The notes beneath the pieces are model-generated. The model saw only the letters and a program-made list of their open reading frames with translations. It did no database searches and had not been told where the DNA came from. From NCBI RefSeq assembly GCF_051388935.1, contig NZ_JBPKBI010000011.1, positions 166,864-230,863 on the forward strand: a stretch of 64,000 bases of DNA, written 5' to 3'. The first letter of the stretch is position 1, and each line of letters opens with the position of its first letter. Position numbers and translations under genes: made by a program. Below are positions 1 through 7,884 of the stretch, piece by piece. The DNA comes from Yinghuangia sp035454725. Its GTDB lineage: Bacteria; Actinomycetota; Actinomycetes; Streptomycetales; Streptomycetaceae.

Positions 1-2
1 TA

Positions 3-2390
3 CGTCCCAAGGTGAATCCTTTCGCCGAGCTGTCCGGGACCGTGGTCCCGTTCGAGCCGGTGACGCTGCCGCACGACGCGATGATCGCGCAGGAGCGGAG
101 CGCCGGAGAGGAAGGCGCCGGAGCGTATTTTCCCGGCGGCACGTTCGAGTACCGCAAGACCTTCGCCGTACCCGATGAGCACCAGGGCCGGCGGATCCTG
201 ATCGAGTTCGAGGGCGTGTACCGCGACGCGACCGTCTACATCAACGGCGACTGGGTGGGGCAGCGGCCGTACGGCTACTCGCTGTTCCGCGTTGATGTGG
301 GCCATTTGCTGCGTTACGGGCAGGACAACGAGATCCGCGTCGAGGCACGCACCCATCGGGACTCGCGCTGGTACACCGGCGCCGGGATCTACCGCGACAC
401 GTGGCTTGTGGTCGGCGGCCCGGTGCGCATAGCCGCCGACGGTGTTCGGGTCGCCACGCCGGAGATCGACGTGGACCTCGCGGTCGTGCAGGTCGCGACC
501 ACGGTCGAGAATGACACGGTCGCGATGCGGACCGTCGAGGTCACCACCGAGATCCGCGACGCGGACGGCAATGTCGTCGCGTCCGATGTCGCAACTGCCA
601 CGGCGGCGCCCGGCGAGCCCGTGACCGCTCGCCCGCGCCTGTATGTGCCGGACCCCCGGCTGTGGGCTCCCGATTCGCCGAGCCTGTACACCTGCACGGT
701 GACCGTGGCCGACGAAACCGGCGAACTCGACGCGGAGACAGTCACGTTCGGCATCCGCTCCCTTCAACTCGACCCGCAACGTGGGCTGCGGATCAACGGC
801 GAGCGGGTCAAGCTGCGCGGCACCTGCGTGCACCACGACAACGGCGTTTTGGGCGCGGCGACATTCGCCGCCGCCGAGGAGCGGCGGGTGCGGCTGCTGA
901 AGGACGCCGGGTTCAACGCGATCCGCATGTCCCACAACCCCATGAGCCGGGCCATGCTGGACGCGTGCGACCGCCTGGGCATGCTGGTGGTGGACGAGGC
1001 GTTCGACATGTGGACCGGCGGCAAGAGCGAGTTCGACTACCACCTGAGCTTCGCCGAGTGGTGGGAACGCGACATCGAGTCCTTGGTCGCCAAGGCTTTC
1101 AACCACCCCAGCGTGATCATGTACTCGATCGGCAACGAGATTCCCGAGACCGGCTCGCCCGCCGGTGCGGTGTGGGGCCGTCGGCTCGCCGAGAAGGTCC
1201 GCGAGCTCGACCCGACCCGCTACGTCACCAACGCCGTCAACGGCTTCCTCGCGGTGATGTCCGAGCTCGCCGAGCTACGCAGGAAGGCCGACGAAGGCAC
1301 GGGCATCAACACGATGATGGCGGACCCGGGGGACATGTTGAACGCGATCAGCGCCTCCGAAATCGTCACGAAGGCTACCGCTGAGTCCTTCGCGCTGCTC
1401 GACGTCGCCGGCATGAACTACGCCGATGCCCGCTACGCCCTCGACCGCGAGCTGTTCCCCAACCGGGTCATCCTGGGCACCGAGACCTTCCCCACGCGCA
1501 TCGACGGCAACTGGCGCCTGGTCACCGAACAGCCGCACGTCATCGGCGACTTCACCTGGACCGGCTGGGACTACTTCGGCGAGGTCGGCATCGGACGCCC
1601 GCAGTACATCACCGAGGAGACACCGGAGCCGACGCACGTGGCGCCGTACCCGTACCTCGTGGCGGCGTGCGGCGACATCGACATCACCGGCCACCGGCGG
1701 CCCGCGTCGTACTACCGCGAGATCGTCTTCGGGCTGCGGACGCGTCCGTACCTCGCCGTGCGCCGGCCCGAGCACCACGGCAAGGCGTTCGCCGGCACGC
1801 CTTGGGCGTGGAGTGACAGTGTGGGCAGTTGGACCTGGCCCGGCTTCGAGGACGCGCCCATCGCCGTCGAGGTCTACAGCGACGCCGATGAGGTCGAACT
1901 CCTCGTCAACGGGACCTCGTTGGGGCGCCGAGCGGTGGGCGGGGAGAACCGCTTCCGCACCGAGTTCGAGACGGTGTACCAGCCCGGCGAACTCGTCGCG
2001 GTCGCCTACCGCGACGGCGTCGAGACCGGCCGCGAGGCCCTGCGGACCGCAGCGGGCCCGCTGCGGCTGCGCGTTGAGGCCGAGCGCCCGAGCGTTGCCG
2101 CATCCGGCGGCGATCTCGCGTACGTCACCGTCGCCCTGGCCGACGCCGACGGCACGGTCCACACCGCCGCCGACCGGCCGGTGGCCCTCGAACTGGCCGG
2201 CCCCGGCGTGCTGGTGGGCTTCGGCAGTGCGGATCCCGCGACCGAGGAGCGCTTCGACGCGACCGAGCGCCGCACGTACGAAGGACGCGCCCTCGCCGTG
2301 ATCCGGCCGACCGGGCCGGGCAAGATCCGCGTCAGCGCTTCGGCGCCGGAGTGCGACCCGGTGGAGGCCTGGGTGCTTGTCGAGTCGTGA
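3..2390 (+). CDS. Glycoside hydrolase family 2 protein (beta-galactosidase/glucuronidase type), 5' end outside window
   Basis: This is a GH2 exo-glycosidase that hydrolyses a terminal beta-linked sugar. From a GTG at 12 the domains run in GH2 order: jelly-roll sugar-binding domain (about 1-145), Ig-like domain (145-250), TIM barrel (250-560), then C-terminal beta domains including a DUF4982-like segment with the VNGTSLG motif. The acid/base Glu is in SIGNEIPE (about residue 376) and the nucleophile in LGTETFP (about 491). The reading frame stays open to the window edge, where it reads R-P-K-V-N-P-F. GH2 proteins normally have about 10-20 residues before this point, so the GTG is probably an internal Val and the gene is cut by the window. 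No signal peptide is visible in the part present. It converges on the LacI-type regulator downstream. The sugar specificity cannot be read from the sequence. Confidence 0.9.
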   Translation, partial: RPKVNPFAELSGTVVPFEPVTLPHDAMIAQERSAGEEGAGAYFPGGTFEYRKTFAVPDEHQGRRILIEFEGVYRDATVYINGDWVGQRPYGYSLFRVDVGHLLRYGQDNEIRVEARTHRDSRWYTGAGIYRDTWLVVGGPVRIAADGVRVATPEIDVDLAVVQVATTVENDTVAMRTVEVTTEIRDADGNVVASDVATATAAPGEPVTARPRLYVPDPRLWAPDSPSLYTCTVTVADETGELDAETVTFGIRSLQLDPQRGLRINGERVKLRGTCVHHDNGVLGAATFAAAEERRVRLLKDAGFNAIRMSHNPMSRAMLDACDRLGMLVVDEAFDMWTGGKSEFDYHLSFAEWWERDIESLVAKAFNHPSVIMYSIGNEIPETGSPAGAVWGRRLAEKVRELDPTRYVTNAVNGFLAVMSELAELRRKADEGTGINTMMADPGDMLNAISASEIVTKATAESFALLDVAGMNYADARYALDRELFPNRVILGTETFPTRIDGNWRLVTEQPHVIGDFTWTGWDYFGEVGIGRPQYITEETPEPTHVAPYPYLVAACGDIDITGHRRPASYYREIVFGLRTRPYLAVRRPEHHGKAFAGTPWAWSDSVGSWTWPGFEDAPIAVEVYSDADEVELLVNGTSLGRRAVGGENRFRTEFETVYQPGELVAVAYRDGVETGREALRTAAGPLRLRVEAERPSVAASGGDLAYVTVALADADGTVHTAADRPVALELAGPGVLVGFGSADPATEERFDATERRTYEGRALAVIRPTGPGKIRVSASAPECDPVEAWVLVES

Positions 2391-2514
2391 CGCGGGCCAA
2401 GGCACCGGGCAGGACCAGCCATTGGCTCTGCGGCTGTCGGGACCACCCTCGGGTGACCGGCTGATCCGCCCGGGCCGTCAACGACGCCGTGGCCCCACAC
2501 CGTCCGCCTGGGGG

Positions 2515-3486
2515 TCAGGTGGAGGCGCGCTGGATGAGCTGCGGACTGAACGCGGCGATGGTGCTTGTCGGTTCGCGGCCCGTCAGGCCTGCGATGACCA
2601 TGTCGGCGCGGCGGTGGGCGACTTCGTCCAGGTCGAACCTGATGGTGGTCAGAGGCGGGGCGGCCACTCGCGCGGCGGGGATGTCGTCGATGCCGATGAC
2701 GGCGATGTCGGTGGGTGCGCTGAGGCCGTGTTCGCGCATGCCCGCGAGGACCGCGAGGGCGGTCTCGTCGTTGAAGGCGCAGATACCGGTCACGGCCTCC
2801 TCGGCCCAGCCGGTCACGGCTTGGGCCGCGGTGGCGGTTTCGACGTCGGTGCTGTGGACGATCGGCGGAGCGATGTCGGCCGCCGCGCAGGCCTCCGCCA
2901 CCCCGCGCAGGCGTTCCTCTGCCATACGGATCACCTTGGAGTTCCGGGGCATGGCGTAGCCGATGCGGCGGTGGCCCCGGTCGATGAGGTGCTGTGCCTG
3001 AAACTGTCCGATCGGTCCCATCCCGGAGCGCTCCTTGGAGGCGGGAATCACGATGTCGGCGCCCGCCTGATACAGGCCTTTGAGGGTGTCGTCGTCGAAA
3101 GCCTCGAAGCCGATGACGGCCGACGCGCCGATGTCGGAGCAGACGTCCGTCAGCGGTCGGCCGTTCCTGCCCGCGAGGTGGGCGACCAGGGTGAGGCCGT
3201 GTTCGGCGAGTGCGGCGGCGAGTGCTTCGACGAAGCGGGAGATTCCCGTCTCCATGGGGAGGTCGGGAATGGCGAGCAGCGCGATGTTGCTTCGCCCGCG
3301 GGCCAGGGTGCGGGCGGACGCGTGCGGGCGGTAGCCCAGGCGCTCGGCGGCTTCGAAGACGCGGCGGCGGGTCTCCGGGGGGATTGTCTGGCCCGGGCGG
3401 TTGTTGAGGACGAAGCTGACGGTCGTCCGGGACACGCCGGCGGCCCGGGCTACATCCGAGCTGGTGGGGCGCTTGGGACGCGTCAT
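2515..3486 (-). CDS. LacI/GalR-family transcriptional regulator
   Basis: This is a sugar-responsive DNA-binding repressor of 323 residues, a normal LacI length. The N-terminal helix-turn-helix reads SSDVARAAGVSRTTVSFVLN and is followed by the hinge helix (RRRVFEAAERLGYRPHASAR). A periplasmic-binding-protein-like effector domain fills the rest. The frame is open further upstream, but the ATG at 3486 is chosen because AAGGA lies 7 nt before it and the protein then begins MTRPKRPTSSDV, as LacI proteins usually do. It is divergent from the small His-rich ORF and the receptor gene. The intervening 260 bp carry three GTTAC-centred palindromes that are plausible operators. It probably represses this glycoside-uptake locus and itself. 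The effector is unknown. Confidence 0.93.
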   Translation of the reverse strand: MTRPKRPTSSDVARAAGVSRTTVSFVLNNRPGQTIPPETRRRVFEAAERLGYRPHASARTLARGRSNIALLAIPDLPMETGISRFVEALAAALAEHGLTLVAHLAGRNGRPLTDVCSDIGASAVIGFEAFDDDTLKGLYQAGADIVIPASKERSGMGPIGQFQAQHLIDRGHRRIGYAMPRNSKVIRMAEERLRGVAEACAAADIAPPIVHSTDVETATAAQAVTGWAEEAVTGICAFNDETALAVLAGMREHGLSAPTDIAVIGIDDIPAARVAAPPLTTIRFDLDEVAHRRADMVIAGLTGREPTSTIAAFSPQLIQRAST

Positions 3487-3582
3487 GACGTTCCTTGTCC
3501 TCGCGGGTGTCGGGCAGGGTCGGCCCAGGATAGAGCGCCGGGTGTCCGCGCTCGACAGGCGAGCTGCCAACCAACCGGAATG

Positions 3583-3667
3583 CCGGTTACCGGATTGTTA
3601 CCAACGCATGTCTTGTCGTTTCCCCTCGTGAACTGGGAAAGTGCTCACTCGGGTTACTAACCCGAGT
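3583..3667. promoter_or_regulatory. Cluster of GTTAC-centred palindromes, probable LacI-type operator region
   Basis: Three palindromic elements lie between the divergent regulator gene and the receptor operon. CCGGTTACCGG (3583-3593) is perfect 5-1-5. TTGTTACCAA follows a few bases on. A 21-bp element at 3647-3667 is a perfect 10-1-10 inverted repeat built on CTCGGGTTA/TAACCCGAG. All share GTTAC at or near the centre. Position and symmetry fit operators of the adjacent LacI protein. That assignment is inference, since no experimental motif for this regulator is available here. The longest element could also form a hairpin, but no T-run follows it. Confidence 0.5.
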
Positions 3668-3746
3668 TAGTTTATACCCGGGCCGAATGCCGGGTGCCCT
3701 GCTACCGGAGTCTCGGGACAAGCGTGCGAGGGCGGAGGAGTAGAGC

Positions 3747-3884
3747 ATGAACGGCCATATCCACATCCACATGCACTACGGGTACGGCCGCGGCCATGGA
3801 ATGGCCGGCGAAAGCGAACGGGGCCAAGCTCACGACGGGCAGTCCGGCGGGGTCACCGGCCCCGCCGCCGCTGTGCTTGTCTGA
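3747..3884 (+). CDS. Small histidine-rich peptide (45 aa), possible leader peptide
   Basis: A short ORF begins at an ATG with a near-ideal ribosome binding site (GGAGGAG, 6 nt spacing), stronger than most genes in the window. The product starts MNGHIHIHMHYGYGRGHG, with five His and three aromatic/Gly-Tyr positions in 17 residues, then a Gly/Ala-rich tail. It ends 203 bp before the receptor lipoprotein start and is the first gene after the putative operator cluster, so it would head that transcript. I recognise no family. Possible roles are a translated leader that senses His-tRNA or metal, or a small metal-binding peptide. Chance is possible because there is no second line of coding evidence. 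Confidence 0.4.
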   Translation: MNGHIHIHMHYGYGRGHGMAGESERGQAHDGQSGGVTGPAAAVLV

Positions 3885-4086
3885 CGCGGACTCGTCCGTC
3901 ACCGAGACCCTCCGGACACGGGTTTGGCTCGAGGTGCTCCGGCTCGGCCGACTCTTCGCGCAACCCCGCAAATGCGACCTCCTGGCACGTGCGGCGCACG
4001 CCTTTCGTACCAACCGTGCGATCGCACAGCCATGGCCGCGTCGTTCGAAGGCCGACAACACCACCGAGAAGAAACGGAACCCGGGA

Positions 4087-5376
4087 ATGGAACGTTTCAA
4101 CCGCAGACGCCGTGCCGCTCTGGGCCTGTTCGCCGCCGCGGCGCTCGTCGCCACGGGCTGCGCCGCCGAGAAGAAGGACGACGCCGCCGCCAGTGGTCCG
4201 CCGCCCGCGGGCAACGTGGCCACCGGGGTGACCGCGGACAGCATCAAGATCGGGATCGTGTATCCGGACCTCGAAGCGATCAAGCACATCATGGCGATCG
4301 ACCACGGCGACTACGAGGCGACGTACAACGCGCTGGTCAAGAAGATCAACGACGCGGGCGGCATCAACGGCCGCAAGATCGTTCCGGTCTTCGGCAAAAT
4401 CAACGTCGCCTCGCCCTCGGCGGCGCAGGAGACCTGCGTCAAGATGACCAAGGACGAGAAGGTCTTCGCGGTGATCGGTTCGTTCAACGCGAACGAGCCG
4501 CTGTGCTACGTGCAGACCAACAAGACCGCGGTCGTCGGCGGGGCGCTGACGGACAAGAACTACGCGCAGGCGCAGGCACCTTGGTTCTCCGCCGAACGCG
4601 GCGGTGACGAAGCCGCCGACGGTGTCTCGCTGTTCACGGCGAACAACGCGCTCGCCGGCAAGAAGGTCGCCGTGGTCGGCGTCGTCAACGAGCAGTCCCT
4701 GGTCAAGGACCTCGTGGTTCCCGCGCTGCAGAAGCAGGGCGTCAATCCGGTCGAGGTCGGCATCATGGACGCCAACTTCCAGGACGCCGCCGCGGTCGCC
4801 CAGCAGACCGGCGTGTTCATCCAGAAGTTCCAGGCTTCGGGTGCCGACACCGTCGTCGTGGTCGGCGGCATGGGCGGCGAGTTCCCCAAGCAGCTGGAGA
4901 AGACGGACTACCGGCCCCGCCTGCTGTTCACCAGCCAAACCACGGCGAGCACCTACACCAACGACGCCGCGCAGCACGACTTCTCGACGCTCGCCAACGC
5001 CGCCGCGCTGGGCCCGGCGTCGTCGTGGAGTGAGCCGGCCCTCCAGGAGTGCATCGCCACCGTCGAGGCGGCCGTACCCGCGCTGAAGGGCAAGCTCGTC
5101 GTCGACCCGGACACGCTGCCGGCGGGCGAGCCGACGCCGCAGACCTCCGTGGACACCGCCTGTCGCACTCTCACGCTGTTCAAGGCCATCGCCGACAAGG
5201 CCGGCAAGGACCTGACGTACCAGACCTTCCAGGATGCCGGCTTCAACCTCGGCCCCCTGACCATCCCCCGCTTCCTGGACAAGGCGAACTACACCAAGGA
5301 CACACCGCACGGAGCGATTCCGTCGCGTCTGTTCCCGTACGACCCGAACGCCAAGAAGTTCCGCGTCACGCCGTGA
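4087..5376 (+). CDS. ABC transporter substrate-binding lipoprotein (Liv/branched-chain type)
   Basis: This is the extracellular receptor of the Liv-type importer encoded downstream. The 429-residue product begins with a lipoprotein signal (MERFNRRRR, hydrophobic stretch, then LVATGC with the lipid-anchored Cys at 25), so it is tethered to the outer face of the membrane. The body is a type I periplasmic-binding fold of the Peripl_BP_6 class (VTADSIKIGIVYPDL, NDAGGINGRKI, VVVVGGMGGEF). The frame is open for 97 codons upstream, but the ATG at 4087 is the only start that gives a signal peptide. It is about 60% similar by eye to the receptor at 13431-14729, and the two flank the permease genes and the GH3 gene. 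The ligand is unknown; context suggests a glycoside, sugar acid or aglycone rather than an amino acid. Confidence 0.9.
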   Translation: MERFNRRRRAALGLFAAAALVATGCAAEKKDDAAASGPPPAGNVATGVTADSIKIGIVYPDLEAIKHIMAIDHGDYEATYNALVKKINDAGGINGRKIVPVFGKINVASPSAAQETCVKMTKDEKVFAVIGSFNANEPLCYVQTNKTAVVGGALTDKNYAQAQAPWFSAERGGDEAADGVSLFTANNALAGKKVAVVGVVNEQSLVKDLVVPALQKQGVNPVEVGIMDANFQDAAAVAQQTGVFIQKFQASGADTVVVVGGMGGEFPKQLEKTDYRPRLLFTSQTTASTYTNDAAQHDFSTLANAAALGPASSWSEPALQECIATVEAAVPALKGKLVVDPDTLPAGEPTPQTSVDTACRTLTLFKAIADKAGKDLTYQTFQDAGFNLGPLTIPRFLDKANYTKDTPHGAIPSRLFPYDPNAKKFRVTP

Positions 5377-5599
5377 CCCAACGCACGGCAGGCGTCGCCG
5401 CATAGTGCGGTCGCGATCGTCCCGACCGGCCCGAGTCGAGTGGTCGTCCCGATCCTCGATGGTTGGCGGTTCGGTTGCCGCTGCGGCTTTGCCGGTCCGG
5501 ACGATGCACCGCCCAGCCTCTGCGGCCTGTCGGCCCCCTTGTACAGGCCGCGGCCCAGCCCCCGCCGCTGACAGTCCTACTTCCCTGCGGAGAACACCG

Positions 5600-5650
5600 A
5601 TGCACCGTTTCGCAGTTCGATCCAAGATCACCGAACGGCCACACGCATGA
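5600..5650 (+). CDS. 16-codon leader ORF translationally coupled to the MFS-LivF gene
   Basis: An ATG with GGAGAA 6 nt upstream starts a 16-residue peptide, MHRFAVRSKITERPHA. Its TGA overlaps the ATG of the following 743-residue transporter gene (ATGA at 5647-5650). The transporter start has no convincing SD of its own. Coupled re-initiation from this leader is therefore the simplest reading of how it is translated. The peptide itself matches nothing I know. Because the ORF is so short, coding potential cannot be judged from composition. Confidence 0.4.
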   Translation: MHRFAVRSKITERPHA

Positions 5651-7878
5651 CCGGGCCGATCACGGATCCCGCTGACACTGCGGGAGGCATGCCCGCGTCG
5701 GCCGCCGGCCTGGCCGCCGGGTTGATCGACGCGGAGGCGGAGCGTCAGGCGCGGCAGGCCGAGGCCAAGCGCGAGGTGCTGTTCGCGGACGAGTTGCTGC
5801 CGGGAGTGGGCGGCGAGCACCTGACGCTGCGCCAGGGCTTGGCGGCGGGTGGGTCGATGACCTTCCTGACGCTGGTGGCGCTCGCGACGTTCGACGAGTT
5901 GGAGTCGGCCGCGCTGGCGGTTCTGGCGCCGGACATCCGCGACGCGTTCGGGCTCAGCGACTCGGCAATCGTCTTCATCTCGGCGGCGTCGGGCGCGTTC
6001 CTGGTCCTCGGGGCGCTGCCGATGGGGTACCTGGCGGACAAGTTCCGCCGCAGCCGGGTGATCGGCTGGGCGGGGATCATGTTCTCCGCGATGGTGCTGG
6101 CCTGCGGGATGGCGGCGAACGCGTTCCTGTTCTTCCTGTCCCGGTTCGGGGTGGGCGTGGCCAAGGCCAGCACGATCCCGGTGCACGGATCGCTGCTCGC
6201 GGACACGTACCCGATCGGGGTGCGCGGGCGGCTCGCGGCGGTGAACTTCAGCGCGGCGCGGACTGCCGGGGCACTGAGTCCGCTGCTGGTGGCGGGGATT
6301 GCCACGCTCGCGGGCGGGGACGACGGATGGCGGTGGCCGTTCCTCGTCCTGGGACTGCCGACGCTTGCGGTGGCGATCTGGGCGTTCCGGCTGCCCGAGC
6401 CCAAGCGCGGCCAGCACGAGATGAAGTCTGTCCTCGGCGAAGTCGTCGACGACGACAAGCCGATGCCGATCTCGGTCGAGGCGGCGTTCGCACGGCTGCT
6501 GCGCATCAAGACGATGAAGACCGCCATCCTGGCGTTCTCCGCGCTGGGGTTCACGCTGTTCACCGGAGGGATCCTCGGCAGCCTGTGGGCCGAGGACCAC
6601 TTCGGCATGTCCACGTTCGAACGCGGCGCGTGGGGGTCGATCACCGGTGTGGCGGTGCTGGCGATGCTGCCGTTCGTCGGCCCCTGGTACGACCGGCTCT
6701 ACCACAAGGACCCCTCGCGTGCGGTGGCGCTGCTGGGCTGGCTGCTCCTGCCGGGGGCGGTGCTTTTGCCGGTGCAGTGGTTCATGCCGACCGGCTGGGC
6801 GTTCATGCTCCTCGCGGTCCCGGCCGGGATGCTGAACACGGTGGCGTTCGCGATGACCACGCCGATCATGCAGTCGGTGATCCCGTACCGGCTGCGCGGC
6901 CTGGGTGCGGCGCTGGGTTCGCTGTACATCTTCTTCATCGGCGCCACCGGCGGAGCGATCCTCTCCGGCCTCATCAGTGACGCCTACGATCCGCGCGTGG
7001 CGATGCTGGTCATCGGCGTTCCGGCCACCGCGATCGGCGGGTTCTTGATGATCCGAAGCGCGAAGACCATCCGCAACGACCTGTCGCTTGTCGTGCAGGA
7101 GCTGCGGGAGGAACTGGACGAGGCCGAGCGCCAGAAGCAGGACCCCGAGAACATCCCCGTCCTCCAGGTCAACAACATCGACTTCTCCTACGGCCAAGTG
7201 CAGGTGCTGTTCGACGTCGCGTTCGACGTCAAGCGCGGTGAGACGCTGGCACTGCTGGGGACAAACGGCGCCGGCAAGTCGACCATTCTGAAGGTGATTT
7301 GCGGGCTCGGAACACCGGAGCGCGGTGTCGTCCGGCTGGGTGGCCGCACGATCACCTACGTCGCGCCCGAGCAGCGCGGGCGGTACGGAATCCACCTTCT
7401 TCCCGGCGGCAAGGGCGTGTTCGCCGGCATGACGGTGGCCGGGAACCTGGAGATGGCCGCGTTCCGGTTCCGCAAGGACGCCGCGCGGCGTGCGGAGCGG
7501 TTCGCGTACGTCATGGACCTGTTCCCGGACTTGAAGGACCGTCAGAATCAGCAGGCGGGGTCGCTGTCGGGTGGCCAACAGCAGATGCTCGCGTTGGCGA
7601 TGGTGCTGATGCACGACCCTGAGGTCCTGCTGATCGACGAACTGTCCCTCGGGCTCGCGCCGGTGGTCGTGCAGGACCTGCTGGCGATCGTCGAGCGGCT
7701 GAAGCAGGACGGGTTGACGATCATCGTCGTCGAGCAGTCGCTGAACATCGCCCTCGCGATCGCGGACCGCGCGGTGTTTTTGGAGAAGGGCCAGGTCCGC
7801 TTCGAGGGCCCGGCCCAGGAGCTCGCCGAACGCGACGACCTCGCGCGCGCGGTCTTCCTCGGCCGGGAAGGCGGCTGA
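5647..7878 (+). CDS. MFS permease fused to LivF-type ABC ATPase
   Basis: This is a two-part transport protein of 743 residues. Residues about 60-480 form a 12-helix major facilitator domain (GALPMGYLADKFRRSR is the conserved loop 2-3 motif). Residues about 500-740 are a complete LivF-like ABC ATPase with Walker A LLGTNGAGKST, signature LSGGQQQ and Walker B VLLIDELSLGLAP. It precedes a LivH-LivM-LivG fusion by 6 bp, and the only LivF-like ATPase in the operon is this one. It therefore probably supplies one ATPase of the ABC importer while anchoring it to an MFS domain. Whether the MFS part transports anything or only acts as a membrane anchor is not visible. There is no frameshift or stop at the junction, so the fusion is not an assembly artefact of the coding frame. 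Confidence 0.88.
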   Translation: MTGPITDPADTAGGMPASAAGLAAGLIDAEAERQARQAEAKREVLFADELLPGVGGEHLTLRQGLAAGGSMTFLTLVALATFDELESAALAVLAPDIRDAFGLSDSAIVFISAASGAFLVLGALPMGYLADKFRRSRVIGWAGIMFSAMVLACGMAANAFLFFLSRFGVGVAKASTIPVHGSLLADTYPIGVRGRLAAVNFSAARTAGALSPLLVAGIATLAGGDDGWRWPFLVLGLPTLAVAIWAFRLPEPKRGQHEMKSVLGEVVDDDKPMPISVEAAFARLLRIKTMKTAILAFSALGFTLFTGGILGSLWAEDHFGMSTFERGAWGSITGVAVLAMLPFVGPWYDRLYHKDPSRAVALLGWLLLPGAVLLPVQWFMPTGWAFMLLAVPAGMLNTVAFAMTTPIMQSVIPYRLRGLGAALGSLYIFFIGATGGAILSGLISDAYDPRVAMLVIGVPATAIGGFLMIRSAKTIRNDLSLVVQELREELDEAERQKQDPENIPVLQVNNIDFSYGQVQVLFDVAFDVKRGETLALLGTNGAGKSTILKVICGLGTPERGVVRLGGRTITYVAPEQRGRYGIHLLPGGKGVFAGMTVAGNLEMAAFRFRKDAARRAERFAYVMDLFPDLKDRQNQQAGSLSGGQQQMLALAMVLMHDPEVLLIDELSLGLAPVVVQDLLAIVERLKQDGLTIIVVEQSLNIALAIADRAVFLEKGQVRFEGPAQELAERDDLARAVFLGREGG

Positions 7879-7884
7879 CCCGTC

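Noticed and set aside
5405..5650. An 81-codon ORF before the MFS-LivF gene
   Set aside because: No SD at its first ATG and low-complexity Ser/Arg/Pro content. Only the last 16 codons, from the ATG at 5600 with a good SD, were kept as a leader candidate.
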